Shown here one piece after another: positions 43,224 to 53,437 of a DNA stretch of 64,000 bases. The number at the start of each line of letters is the position of its first letter. The first letter of the stretch is position 1. The notes under the pieces were generated by a model. The model saw only the letters and a program-made list of their open reading frames with translations, was not told the DNA's origin and made no database searches. The stretch spans positions 124,001-188,000 of the forward strand of contig CAJNDT010005920.1 in assembly GCA_905221615.1 (NCBI GenBank). Direction: 5' to 3'. The position numbers and the translations under genes were made by a program. This DNA is from Symbiodinium sp. CCMP2592 (taxonomy: Eukaryota > Sar > Dinophyceae > Suessiales > Symbiodiniaceae).

Positions 43224-43412
43224 TCAAAAAAGCAAAATGGAACGCGGCCATCTGGTATTGAGTCTCAGACCGAGTTTCTGCCAAGACTTCCAAGTATTCT
43301 TCATGTATGCCGTGCAGGGAAAACCTGAATCAAAGTGGAAATCTACAAATAATAGTGGCAAGCGAGCAATTGCGCAACAAGAGCTGCAACTATCATTGCC
43401 CGTCCTGGCCAA
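43224..43412 (-). CDS. Weak minus-strand exon, unassigned
   Basis: The frame reads PLLFVDFHFDSGFPCTAYMK then NTWKSWQKLGLRLNTRWPRS. It has a protein-like aromatic/basic mix, but a plus frame (43237-43470) overlaps. No family is recognised. Confidence 0.28.
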   Translation of the reverse strand: MARTGNDSCSSCCAIARLPLLFVDFHFDSGFPCTAYMKNTWKSWQKLGLRLNTRWPRSILLF

Positions 43413-43738
43413 CGTATCTCACAACTCATCGGTGCACGACAATTATCTGCGTGGAATCCACGCTTTCTGACCATACCCTAGCCTATGTGAGTTACCTGCC
43501 CTTCCACTTGTGGATGCACACTTTCGCTCACCCAGGCAGGGTCTTCCGTGCAGCTTGGACCAGGCAATGATGGTTCGGCCCTATGCAAAGCTCCTCAGCT
43601 CGTCGACTTCGCATCATCCCATGCGCAGCCTCTGCCCGCCGACCTCAAGGTAAGTGTACTTGTGCTTAACTTGAAGGCGCCCAAAATATGCTGAAATCGC
43701 TTGACGGCACCTGACATGAAGCATCTCAACTACTAGAA

Positions 43739-44078
43739 CTACAAGGAAGGCACCCGAGCCCCGGCCCTGGAGCTCAACACGAGATTTGCGAGTTCCGAGC
43801 TTTGCCTTGTTGAAAATTCGCAGGAACCGTGGCGATGATTTTGTATAAGAGCAACAATCGTCAGACTAGCCATTAGAATGACAAGAATGACAAGAAGAGA
43901 CATGCATCTTCTGAAAGAGCACCTTGCAGTGAAAGCTGTCACAAGCTCCATACCAGGAGCACCTGCACTGATCCTCAATCTGCTTCGCCACAGCGGCAGC
44001 AGCGGAGCCACCGCAGACGCAGGCCGGGCTTAAGAAATTCCAATTGCTCTTAACGTAAGAACCCCAGAGAGTCACCAT
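43739..44078 (-). CDS. Possible single-span membrane protein or Cys-rich protein (two frames)
   Basis: One minus frame (44011-43739) has a strong membrane segment, MSLLVILVILMASLTIVALI, followed by QNHRHGSCEFSTRQSSELAN. The other (44078-43866) begins MVTLWGSYVKSNWNFLSPAC and is Cys-rich. They may be joined by an intron near 43950. No family is recognised. Confidence 0.33.
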
Positions 44079-44126
44079 AGGCTGGGAGGAATAGAAAGAC
44101 TAATAACTGATAGTCATAGTAAATAC

Positions 44127-44185
44127 AGTCAGTCGGTCAGACGGTCAGTCAGTCGGACAGTCAGCTAGTGATGTAGTCAGTCCTG
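44127..44185. repeat. GTCAGTCG-type degenerate repeat
   Basis: Overlapping CAGTCGGTCAGACGG and GTCAGTCAGTCGG units cover about 50 bp. Confidence 0.75.
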
Positions 44186-44303
44186 GGGCTTGCATGGACA
44201 ATATGATGCCAGACATGAACAGTCGTCACAGGATTTTACTCGTACCCACTCTTCTTTCTCTTGTTCTTCTTCTCTTTGTTGTTCTTTTTTTTTGCTATTG
44301 TTA

Positions 44304-44561
44304 TCATGGTTGGGGTTTCGATTCGAAGGTAACACTGAAGCGTTCTGAGTCCACTTTGAGGCCGCAGCCCGGGCAGTCGGAACACTTCGGGCTGCTGGTG
44401 TGACCTTGGTTCGACTGACGCTTGAAGTTACATGAGTTCTGAGAACTGGCTGGCCTGGCCTCGCAGGGCTGCTCTGAGGCATCTACATATGCAGGTTGCC
44501 CGGGTTGAAAGTTCGGCCCCAATCCGCCATAACAGCTGTGTGCTCCTCTTGTTACGGCCAA
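44304..44561 (-). CDS. Unassigned minus-strand ORF with a CxxCPGC motif
   Basis: An 85-codon frame begins MAVTRGAHSCYGGLGPNFQP and later has SSPKCSDCPGCGLKVDSERF, a possible zinc knuckle. The 3' end runs into AT-rich DNA and probably ends at a donor near 44320. No family is recognised. Confidence 0.33.
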   Translation of the reverse strand: MAVTRGAHSCYGGLGPNFQPGQPAYVDASEQPCEARPASSQNSCNFKRQSNQGHTSSPKCSDCPGCGLKVDSERFSVTFESKPQP

Positions 44562-44977
44562 GTCAAGTCCATTCGGGTGATTGGTTTTGGCTCACTTCTG
44601 CGCACCGTTACAATTGGCTGCACAAGAGGGGCCATGACCTGAGGTCCTATCGTAAATTATCGTAACGAGCTCCTCGGCGTGGAAGGGCCCGAGGCTTCGG
44701 CTTTACCTGCAAGGAGACATGCTCAAACCCGGCGCCTACCACCCAGGCCCTAACTACACCAGTTGCAGCCACTTAGCTTCAGAGTGTTCTACAAGCCCAT
44801 GCCTCTTATGCTCGACTCGTCTGACAACTCCAAAACAACTCAAGCAAGAGCCAAGGTGGTGTCAACCCAGGGGTCCAGTAGATCTTCGCTGCCGCACCTT
44901 GTCTTCAAAATCACCTGGCAGTCTTCTTTTTGTCTGCAAGTATACGGCTTCGGAAGCCATAGTTGCTGCACGACATG

Positions 44978-45265
44978 CTACATGGGCCGATGAGGCTGCC
45001 TGTGATCAACTGGTGAAGAGGTTACAGTCAAACCCACAAAGGCGCAGAAAACTACGGCTATCATCACCTTACGCCCCTTCGGCATGCACCCTTTTATGGA
45101 AGCGTTTTTGGACGGCTGACCGTGCAGGTCTTCCGGCTCCTCCGAAGCCGTGGAAGCCTGGGACCAGGACTCGCACCACCTGGACATGTGAGGTGCAATG
45201 GAGATGGTGGTGAACATGAAAGTGGAAATGCAATACAATCTGAGGGGATGCTGCGGTCGGTGCAC
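44978..45265 (-). CDS. Possible membrane-anchored protein exon
   Basis: The frame has an acidic part (STASEEPEDLHGQPSKNASI), a basic turn, and then the hydrophobic string KVMIAVVFCAFVGLTVTSSP, likely a membrane helix. The plus frame 44719-45213 (164 codons) competes. It lies 3' of the clearer exon at 45280-45562. No family is recognised. Confidence 0.33.
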   Translation of the reverse strand: MHRPQHPLRLYCISTFMFTTISIAPHMSRWCESWSQASTASEEPEDLHGQPSKNASIKGCMPKGRKVMIAVVFCAFVGLTVTSSPVDHRQPHRPM

Positions 45266-45279
45266 AAACTCTTAACCTC

Positions 45280-45562
45280 TCAGGCTAAGGATCCGACGAC
45301 TTGCTGTTTTGGCGTGAATGCGTCATTGAAGGCTTCGCAGTCGCAGCCAGAATGGCAGCATCCAGTGCCTGAACTCACACTGCACACAGCCCGAACTCCT
45401 CCGCGTTCCCCTTGTCCCTCTGCAGCCTGTGAAGCACAATCTGCTTGAACCCGTGCCAGGGCTTCAAGAATGGCACCTCGGAAGCTAGTCGGTGCACCAA
45501 CCGTCGTCAGAGCTGCTCTGGTTACATGCCCAAGCCACTCGATGGCGTCTTGAGCCTTTGTG
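45280..45562 (-). CDS. Unassigned minus-strand exon
   Basis: After a CTGAG acceptor the frame reads QPLTKAQDAIEWLGHVTRAA then LTTVGAPTSFRGAILEALAR and VQADCASQAAEGQGERGGVR, ending at 45280. It is strongly helical and among the better unassigned exons. Because TGA lies directly upstream in frame, the exon must be spliced to an earlier one. A (CT)n tract (coding strand) and a CACAG acceptor at about 45600 sit just upstream. No family is recognised. Confidence 0.5.
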
Positions 45563-45610
45563 AGCGGTTGCACTCAGGCTCATGATCGGAGCGGTCTCTC
45601 CTGTGAGTTG

Positions 45611-45612
45611 AG

Positions 45613-45656
<44 letters not shown>
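45611..45656. repeat. GA microsatellite
   Basis: An almost pure (GA)n tract on the plus strand; on the minus coding strand it is (CT)n ending in CTTCTCAACTCACAG, an extended polypyrimidine tract next to an acceptor. Confidence 0.9.
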
Positions 45657-45660
<4 letters not shown>

Positions 45661-45859
45661 AGGATATCTGGGGCTTCGGCGACGGTGGTGGCAGTCCTGG
45701 AGGCGGCTGCAGCACCTGGGTCGGCATGAAGCGATTAGGCCCTGGACAACCTGCCCCAATCTAGCAATGAGGTTGCAGCTGGGTGAAGTTGCTTGACAGC
45801 CTCCTGGTTGCCTGCGACTTGGCTGCACTTCCGAAGGGACGTCGAAGAATGCACCAAAA

Positions 45860-46519
45860 TCACTCTTCGGTCGTCCAAAGACTGGGTATGAGGACTCGTG
45901 CACATGGGCTCGCTGAGCGTCTATGGACTACTCCCCCGCGTCCTTCTGGAAAGCAGTTCACAGATGGCATCCTGTCTGCAGAAACACTGGGACTCCCGAA
46001 ACTTCGCGAGATCTCCGGCTGCAACGCGCGTGAGCTCTGCAGTCCTCGTGCTTCGCGGCGGAGCTCCCAGGAGTGCTTAAGGTCCGAGACTTTGAATTGC
46101 TGCGACGGCACAGCTGCGTTTGAGGCAGAAGTTTGCTTGCTTCTTGCTTCAACTCTCTCGTTTGGTGGCTTTGGCTTTGAAGTTGCTTCGTTGCGTCCAC
46201 TGGCAGATCAGGAAGGTCACATGCTCAAGGCATGGACTCTTTGGCGGTGTCTTTTTCTAAACGGCCAGGCTATCGTGTCCGGATCAAGCTGTTCAGAAGA
46301 CGCCATTTCGAAGCCATCAAGCCTGCATCCACGCTGCATGCAAAACGCCAAAGCTATGCAGTACGGTGAACTATGCAGTACATGGTGTAAACAACAGCCA
46401 GCCCGCTTATCCGCCCGTCCTTTCTGCCATGGTGGGAACAAAATAAGGACTGCCGCACTCGGAAGCGGCTGCTGCGACCCAACTCCACACCGGACGCCTC
46501 TCTTAGGTACTGATGACAT
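45860..46519 (-). CDS. Unassigned minus-strand exon region
   Basis: Protein-like segments: 46519-46217 ending LDGFEMASSEQLDPDTIAWP then FRKRHRQRVHALSM; 46200-45958 starting MDATKQLQSQSHQTRELKQE then ASKLLPQTQLCRRSNSKSRT; and 46111-45860 with SDLKHSWELRREARGLQSSR. The 304-codon plus frame over 45783-46697 covers all of them and cannot be excluded, but it lacks motifs. No family is recognised. Confidence 0.3.
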
Positions 46520-46703
46520 TACAAATCTATTGTCCTTTCCTGATTATGTGGCTCTGCGCCAGGGACCTTCCACTGCCCCACCAAGCGTGCCTGGCCTAGA
46601 AATGCACAAGAGACCGTCCACCCCCCCACCATCCCCGCTTGCTGAAAGTCCTGCTGCAGCCTCGGGCAAACAGCAAACTACCCGAGCCCTCTGCTGAGGC
46701 CCC

Positions 46704-46979
46704 TCACCGGCAGTCGCGCCGAGAAAGCGACAAATGGAGTGCCATGGGGAGAAGCAGCTCCCGGAGAGCAAGCAAACAGCCAGGAAACTCGAGTTCAGGT
46801 TTCGGGTCCCCACTTTCTTGCCGCTGTGACCGCCCTCTGCGACAAGCACAAGCATCACTCTCGCTGAGACCCTTTTTTTCGGCAGCAACAGAACACCTGT
46901 TCAGTCTGTTGAGCGGATCTCCGTGCTCCCGCTTCGTAACATCATTCAACACATCTCCCTCTCCCTTCCACACAGCCAA
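46704..46979 (-). CDS. Weak minus-strand ORF, unassigned
   Basis: A 91-codon frame begins MAVWKGEGDVLNDVTKREHG and contains GDPKPELEFPGCLLALRELL. It is moderately protein-like. No family is recognised. Confidence 0.28.
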   Translation of the reverse strand: MAVWKGEGDVLNDVTKREHGDPLNRLNRCSVAAEKKGLSESDACACRRGRSQRQESGDPKPELEFPGCLLALRELLLPMALHLSLSRRDCR

Positions 46980-46984
46980 AGCTG

Positions 46985-47935
46985 GAGGAGTGTGAAAAGT
47001 CGGCTGTTTCCCTGGTTCAGCTTCTGAGGTGAGGTTGTATCAACGTTTCCAGGGATCAGCAATCCTTTCGCATGACATGGCTTTCACTTGGGGGGGGTAC
47101 TTAGCCTTTTCATGTTTGCACAAAATGAATGGTGTCGGATTGTAGAAGCTCAGCAGACCCAACAAAGCATAGGTCGCACTCTCTCTCTCTCTCTCTCTCT
47201 CTACCGGGCGTGGGGGTTGTGGCAGTGTTCAGGGCCCCGCCCCCCGTGCGCGCGCACTCTCTATCTCTATCTCTCTCCCTTCCTTTCTGCAGGGCTTAGG
47301 GGTCGTCCATGTGACCCTCAGACCATCGGCCTGCCCAGCCCCCCCGTCGTATTCGTAAGAGGCTGGCATCGGGGAATTGCCGCGCTTTTCATATACTTTG
47401 GACCCCCTAGCCTATGTCCCCCAACAGGCCTCTCTCTCTCTCTTCCGATTGGAAGGCAGGGGCAGCGTTCAGGCCACCACCCTGTGCGGTCCGCACACCC
47501 GCAGCTCATGGCGGGAAAGATGCCCCCCGCAAATGTTTTTTCAGGAGGGCTTGGCTGTACGAACAAATAACTGGGTCATCCCGCGCTGGGAACCGTATAA
47601 GTCACTGAAGCAAACTGATAACTCAACAGTAAAGCGCCATGATATCTTGCCCAGCGAGTCGGACCTTCGATTGGAGTGGGCTGGCTACTTAGGTAAAGTT
47701 TAGTGCAGGGCTGAGGGAGGCACATGGTATTCCTACAAAAAAACACACGCACACTCTCTCTCTCTCTCTCGCTCTCGTTCTTTCAGAAGGTGGGGTCTTG
47801 CTTGCATGCGGACAAGGAGAGGAGGCGCCCCCCTGCGCGAGAGCCCGCACCGAGTTCTTGCTCAGATGTTGCTCACAACCAGACGAGGCACGGCTGTGCA
47901 CAAAGTGGGGCTCTCTCTTCGCAACTCTCTCTCTC

Positions 47936-47972
<37 letters not shown>

Positions 47973-48200
47973 TGCGGACTGAGCTTTTGTATCTCCGTGG
48001 CCTGCCGCAGTCATCAGCGCCCAGGAGACGACCCGGAAAGCGGCTCCAGGGCCCAGATCATAGAAGTGGCCTCGGCTTTGCTCCCGTGTAAAAGTGCGGT
48101 GTCGTTCGAGGCTGATGCACTGGAGACATGTGGAAAAGATGCAAGAGCAAGGACGCATCAAATATGGACTTCCCGGTCAAAACCACTGTGGATCCAAACA
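46985..48200. repeat. Gene-poor stretch with three CT microsatellites
   Basis: (CT)n tracts lie at about 47179-47203, 47753-47776 and 47926-47972, with short relatives at 47262-47280 and 47430-47445. All have CT on the plus strand, i.e. GA on the coding strand. No supportable exon was found between them. Confidence 0.8.
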
Positions 48201-48207
48201 TCGGACT

Positions 48208-48825
48208 TCATCTGCCAGGACAAACTCTCACGAACCCAATGCTGAGACTCTCCATGGTCGAATTACGTCCCGGCAGCTGTCTCACAAACTGCTTCATATC
48301 CTCCACTGGGAGAGCTCCAGTATGCTGGCACGCGCAGACTGGCAGACTGGCCCGAGAGTCTCTCGGAGCCCCCCCGGGCCGGAGAGGTTTAGCGGCTTCT
48401 GCCATCAGATGCCACCAGGTTGCCGGCAATGCTTGGCGAGCAGATGCGCCCCAGGGAGCAGGCCTCGGAAGCCGGCGCGGGCAGCCGGGCGGCCCTGCGG
48501 CGGGTCTTCCGTCTTTACAACATCTCTGCAGCCATGGCACGATGGAGTCCGTGGCGAAGATCACACCTCGGCTGCCCCTTGGGCAGCACCGCGCAATCAG
48601 GATGTTCACGCTGGGGTTGAAGAACGTGATCTGCATCGTCGGCGCGGGGAACTTCATGTCTTGGCGACAGCACCAAAGATGCGACCCAGATACTCCAAAT
48701 GATTGGCAGAAAAGAATAGCCATCACCTGCTGCCGCATCTGCACAAGCCCATAAGCGACTATGGTTCTGCTTCTCTGTTTCCGCCGGGTACTCATACTGC
48801 TGAGCAGCAAGTCAAGCAGAAGCAT
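48208..48825 (-). CDS. Unassigned minus-strand exon region
   Basis: The 205-codon frame contains MKFPAPTMQITFFNPSVNIL then IARCCPRGSRGVIFATDSIV, which look coding (exon about 48665-48530). The flanking parts are Pro/Gly/Arg-rich and probably intron. It follows the exons at 49.2-48.8 kb on the same strand and may belong to the same gene. No family is recognised. Confidence 0.4.
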   Translation of the reverse strand: MLLLDLLLSSMSTRRKQRSRTIVAYGLVQMRQQVMAILFCQSFGVSGSHLWCCRQDMKFPAPTMQITFFNPSVNILIARCCPRGSRGVIFATDSIVPWLQRCCKDGRPAAGPPGCPRRLPRPAPWGASARQALPATWWHLMAEAAKPLRPGGAPRDSRASLPVCACQHTGALPVEDMKQFVRQLPGRNSTMESLSIGFVRVCPGR

Positions 48826-48826
48826 G

Positions 48827-49243
48827 TTAAGCTCCCAGTTGAGCTAGAGTCGGCCAAGCCGCAACCAGGGGCTTCTTGGCAATGCTCATAGCAGCGAAAG
48901 ACAAGCCGATGGATGCAAGGCCTCGAACAGGAAGCGAGGAGAGAAGGCGCACAAATTGCAGGTTTGGAATCAAGTCGAGCTGACAGCGCACGACCGAGGT
49001 CGGCACCGATAACAGCACCAGCGACCGTCCGCGTTGGATTCAGCATGTACCTCTCCACTGCCAGACTCCCACGAAAGGTCCGTGTCTGCCAACTGCCTGC
49101 CTCCGATATCCGAAGGCATTGGTGCAAAATGCCTCGGTCCAGGACAAACTTGCCGATTCTGGTCTGGCCGCTTTCCTCATCGAAGGCGAAGTACGAAGCA
49201 CGCCGCAGCGGTTAGTGCTGAGCCCAGCCGGGCTGGGGTCCAT
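48827..49243 (-). CDS. Unassigned minus-strand exons
   Basis: About 49190-49115, after an AG|G acceptor, reads ESGQTRIGKFVLDRGILHQC, clearly coding. About 49060-48980 reads MLNPTRTVAGAVIGADLGRA. About 48960-48830 reads VRLLSSLPVRGLASIGLSFA then AMSIAKKPLVAAWPTLAQLG, which is hydrophobic. Together they suggest a membrane or membrane-associated protein. No family is recognised. Confidence 0.42.
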
Positions 49244-49437
49244 CCGAAGGTGTCAATGCACCAGACCTTGGGCTACAGTGGCTAGGATCAGTATCAGCAC
49301 GACAAGAAGTCTGGTGGAGAACATACGCAACCCAGTGGCACGGCCGATGCTTGTCTTGATAACAACGCCCTGGCTGTCTATACTCCCCAAGGCAAGATTT
49401 TTCCCTTCCCGGCAGGGCATCCAAAGGCCCCAAACGT

Positions 49438-49877
49438 CCCCCCCCCCCCCCCGGCCCTCCGTTTTTTCGGATTTGCAATTCCGACAGTAGAGACTGACAA
49501 ACACGTAACAAAAGCCCATCATAACTTGGATACTCCATCCATCCATCCCTCCGTCCGTCCGTCTCTCCATCCATCTAGACATACATACACACATACGTAT
49601 ACACAGATATACATACGCACACACTCACCATACATACATACATACATACATACATTCATTCACTCATTCATTCATTCATTCATACGTACATTCATTCATA
49701 CATTCATAACTGTCATTCATTTATACGTCCTTGCATGCATGCATGCATACATTCATACATCCCCACATACGTACACACGTATGCACAGACGTACACACAC
49801 ACACACACACACACACATTTGCTTTGATTGGGGCTTGGGGTGGGAGCAGTCCGCCCTCCATACACACACTCTCTCTC

Positions 49878-49914
<37 letters not shown>

Positions 49915-49915
49915 T
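49438..49915. repeat. Compound microsatellite block
   Basis: A 15-C run (49438-49452) is followed by CATC/CGTC units (49535-49575), CATA/ATTC arrays (49580-49790), a (CA)n tract (about 49793-49817) and a long (CT)n tract (49868-49915). No coding frame is supportable from 49250 to 50250. Confidence 0.9.
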
Positions 49916-50250
49916 GTAAGCCTTTTGCGATGCTGAATCAAGATATGGATGTCCTCAACAACAATTCCTGCTGCCGGATGTGCAGGGCCGCGGCAAACGG
50001 CTCGGAGCGTTAACAATTAGCACTTCGTTACACACCCGACTGATTCAGGGAGCAGCTGCACATGCCTCCCACCCGCGACTGCTTCGACAACCGGACCTGA
50101 ATGATGAGGCATGAAATGATTCGAGCTCCTTGTGGACATGCGTGTGCGCGATGTCGCATGCTTTCCAGCTGTGAATCAAACCAAAGTGTCCTCCGTTGCG
50201 ACGGCGAACTGCGCTCAGATCGAGTCTGAACGCTTCCGGCCGATTTGTGT

Positions 50251-51493
50251 CTAGCTCGTTCTGACGTCTCTCTGCTGTTTGGCCTCTTCCACACGGCTCA
50301 GAAGCCTGAAGCTAGTTGATGCTACTTGCAGTACGACTGTGCGGCATATGGCTTTCAACATCATGTGATGCTGCTCGCTGTCGCGCGGCGCCGAAGAAGC
50401 TGTCGAAAACTGCTGCGCCACAGGTGTACAGAATGTGGATGAGAATGAGATTGCACCTGAGCAAGACGCTTTTGAATGGTTGCTCGGCGTTAAACACACT
50501 TCCTGCCCAGCAGCAATAGAATCGATGCCAATCCAAATGAGGGTAGTTCGCGTGTGGTGTTCTCTGACTCCCCCTTTGGAACTTCGCCGCCCTGCCACAG
50601 CACACCCCAAGCAGTCTCAAACATGCGAATGACGACACATGCTGGCAGACCGGCGGCGGCATGCCCTCCAGGAATTGATGAACCAGCCAGGCAGCAGCCA
50701 ATTGCCTGCAGCTTGGCCACATCCGAAGGGCCGCTCTCAAGGGTCATGGCCATGCGCATGTGATCCTTATTGCAGCCCTGTGGCATAAGGGCAGCGCAGA
50801 AGGTTACACGTAGGATGCCGCCCGACCCATAGCCGTAGATCAGCCCTCCCAACATCGGACCCACAATGAAGGCCCTCAGATGAGCTCAAAAACGCTGAGC
50901 TGCAATGCATGGGCCCTCCATGCTGAATGACTGTACCGTTTGCCCGGATATCGACAGCTGCCCAGGCACAGAGTGGCTGCGGCCTCTCCTTGGAGCAAAA
51001 ACTCTTCTAGTTGCAACACCACTTTCTTTCCATCCATCCATCCATCCATCCATCCATCCATCCATTCATCCAGGCCCCGGGCGTAAAGCCCACCCAATAC
51101 GTTGATTTGGTCGAAGGGTGTGAAAGACGAGTATAGTACATCCACGGGCTAAGGCCATGAAGCTTATGATAACGAAATCAGGATGTACATACATAGGGGG
51201 GGGAGGGGACGAGGCCAAGCAAGACCAGACGGGGAAAACAACAAGCCAAACAAGAGGGGGGGGGCAGCAGCCCTGCATCATACATGTAGATATAGATATG
51301 GATATCGATATAAATATTGATGTAGCTATAGGTATAGATATAGATATAGATTCATACATGTGCGCATGATCGCGTCTGCATGTCATGCACATGTGTGTGT
51401 GAATGCATGCGTGCGCATAAGCATGTGTGTACATATATGGTACATATAGATATACAAACATACAGTCACCATGCGTGTGTATGTACGCGTGTG

Positions 51494-51533
<40 letters not shown>

Positions 51534-52325
51534 AGAAAAGTATACAAATTATACACATACATACATACACACATACATGCATACATACATACGCATGCAT
51601 ACCTACACTCACCTTTACACACATCCGTTGTTTAGCCGTCCCTGGTGGCTGAGGATCGATTGGCCACGGCCCGGAGCATGATTTCCGGTTGCAGGTCGGC
51701 CATGAATGCCTTGATCACCTCAGCTTGGAGGCTATTGCCGCTACTGTATTCGCTTTGGAGAGGACCTCGAATTAAAGCACCCAACATGGGAGGAGTCCAA
51801 CCCCTCTGAGTCTTGTGACTCTAGTACTACTCGGGAGTTGGACTCCCAGGTCAGGCTGGTCCGGTCCTCCCTCGCTTACAAATGCCTTGGAAGCGAATTC
51901 AAAGTGTTTGCATTGCATTCGTGCCAGGCAACAACAGCTGCTCCGGCAAACGTCCCACTGAGGATGCGGAGCTTGAGGAAAGTCCGGAAGGACCAGTCAA
52001 GCTTCAGGGCGTAGGTCTGCAGCCTGGGCCAGGGTAAGGGCTCTGCATGTCTGCAATGCATGCAGGTCGATATCGTTCTGCATTACATTCTCTACCGGAT
52101 GTCTGATGCCGTGGAGTCGCAAGAAGCCCACGCCGACGCCAGTCAAACACACCAACAGCACCGGCTTGCCTTAGGACTCATGCAATGCTCAACAGTGATA
52201 TGGTATGTTTATCTGACATATACATAAACAAATACATACACATTGTTTATCTAATATATGCATAGACAGTAAACAAAAGCTATATATACATATATATATA
52301 TATATATACATTGTGTGCGCAGAGA

Positions 52326-52407
<82 letters not shown>

Positions 52408-52800
52408 GACCGGCAGCGGTGTCAATTGCGTATAGACTGACTGGTCCTGCATTGCCGGACTGGGATCGTCCCGGGAATTTGCTGCTTGGACAAGTGGCGG
52501 CCCCAAACATCACTAAGGCGTGGATAGAAGAACAGTGCCTCAGCCCCATGCTCGTCCAACAAAGCTCCGAAAGGGTGCGCTGCTGCCTCGCAGCTTGCGT
52601 ACAAGTAACCACGAGCATACCAGTCGGGAAGGCTGAGGTGATCAAGCCGGTCTCAGAAGCACGGAGGTGGAAGTGTGCCCTCAGGGCTGGCAGGATGGGT
52701 CCTCGCGACGGAGAGCTGAGCCACCCATCTCTCAATTCGGACCGTGGGTCCTTGCATGGTGAAGCCCAGCAAATGCAGGAAGTACACCTGACTTAGCCAT
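50251..52800 (-). CDS. Major facilitator superfamily (MFS) transporter
   Basis: MFS proteins move small solutes across membranes with 12 helices. Minus-strand exons: about 52797-52752 (VYFLHLLGFTMQG); 52703-52612 (PILPALRAHFHLRASETGLI then TSAFPTGMLV), helix 1; about 52172-52105 (GKPVLLVCLTGVGVGFLRLH), the helix-2/3 part after the usual DRxGRKP motif; about 52010-51915 (LKLDWSFRTFLKLRILSGTF then AGAAVVA), helix 4; about 51722-51646 (VIKAFMADLQPEIMLRAVAN), the loop equivalent to AxxADxxPxxxRxxA; about 50876-50780 (AFIVGPMLGGLIYGYGSGGI), the GPxLGG helix 5; and a probable last exon (about 50345-50251, FRLLSRVEEAKQQRDVRTS, stop 50251). The C-terminal six helices were not all located. Substrate is unknown. 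Confidence 0.8.
51030..51070. repeat. CATC microsatellite
   Basis: An array of CCAT units about 40 bp long lies in an MFS intron. Confidence 0.9.
51285..51605. repeat. GATATA, TA and CATA microsatellites in an MFS intron
   Basis: GATATAGATATG units (51287-51350), a (TA)n core (51495-51527) and CATACATA units (51555-51602) lie between the MFS exons carrying KAFMADL and VGPMLGG. Confidence 0.88.
52200..52403. repeat. TA tract and long GA microsatellite in an MFS intron
   Basis: A TATA-rich stretch (52200-52310) is followed by about 75 bp of near-perfect (GA)n (52326-52403). On the coding strand this is (CT)n, lying between the helix-1 exon and the GKPVLLV exon. Confidence 0.92.
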
Positions 52801-53102
52801 GTCGAAACGGCAGCTCCAAGCTACCCACGTCGTTTGCACTACCGAGGATTCAGGCAAGCTTCGAAAGGGATCAACGTCCTCGGAGCACTTGCACAAACCC
52901 AAGACTTTCAAGAAAGCACAGTGCAGGGGACCGTCACAAGGACAAGCGCAATGCACATTGAGTCGGGCAAGCATGAGAGGTGGTGCATTCGGCGTAAGTT
53001 TGCAGAACAGCTTTCGATAAGCTACATGTGCTCTTACCCGTCAACCCTCTATGACTTCAGCAACCACGGACGACTAGCCAGCCTCCCCCGCAAGAAATAA
53101 GA

Positions 53103-53337
53103 TCAATTCTGCATGCCATGACGCCTTGCCCGGTTAGCCAATCTGTCTGCGGGCACATCTCTGCTCCTGCCATGCCATGGACCAGATGCGCTTTTGTGAT
53201 GTCGAAGCCTTGCTATCACCGCTGGCCTGCAGATGCCAAGCCATCCACCAGATTTGCGAGCGTTGCTCGGCACCCTCCGCTGGGCGACTGGGATCGGTAA
53301 GCTCGAATAGCCGCTGCTCTTGCCTGGCTCCACACAC
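53103..53337 (-). CDS. Weak minus-strand ORF, unassigned
   Basis: The frame reads EQRLFELTDPSRPAEGAEQR then SQIWWMAWHLQASGDSKAST. Partly protein-like with several Trp, but isolated. No family is recognised. Confidence 0.27.
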
Positions 53338-53437
53338 TAGTGAACGTGGGTTGAGCAGGGCAAGCTAGACTTGCGGAAGCTGCATGCAGCAGACGTTTGT
53401 CAAGTTTGTCCTAAGCAATTGCTGCTGTAGAGGTCCA

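Noticed and set aside
45783..46697. 304-codon plus-strand ORF
   Set aside because: Long for chance, but it has no motif, a mixed Ser/Arg/Cys/Pro make-up and several better minus segments beneath it. Kept only as a remark.
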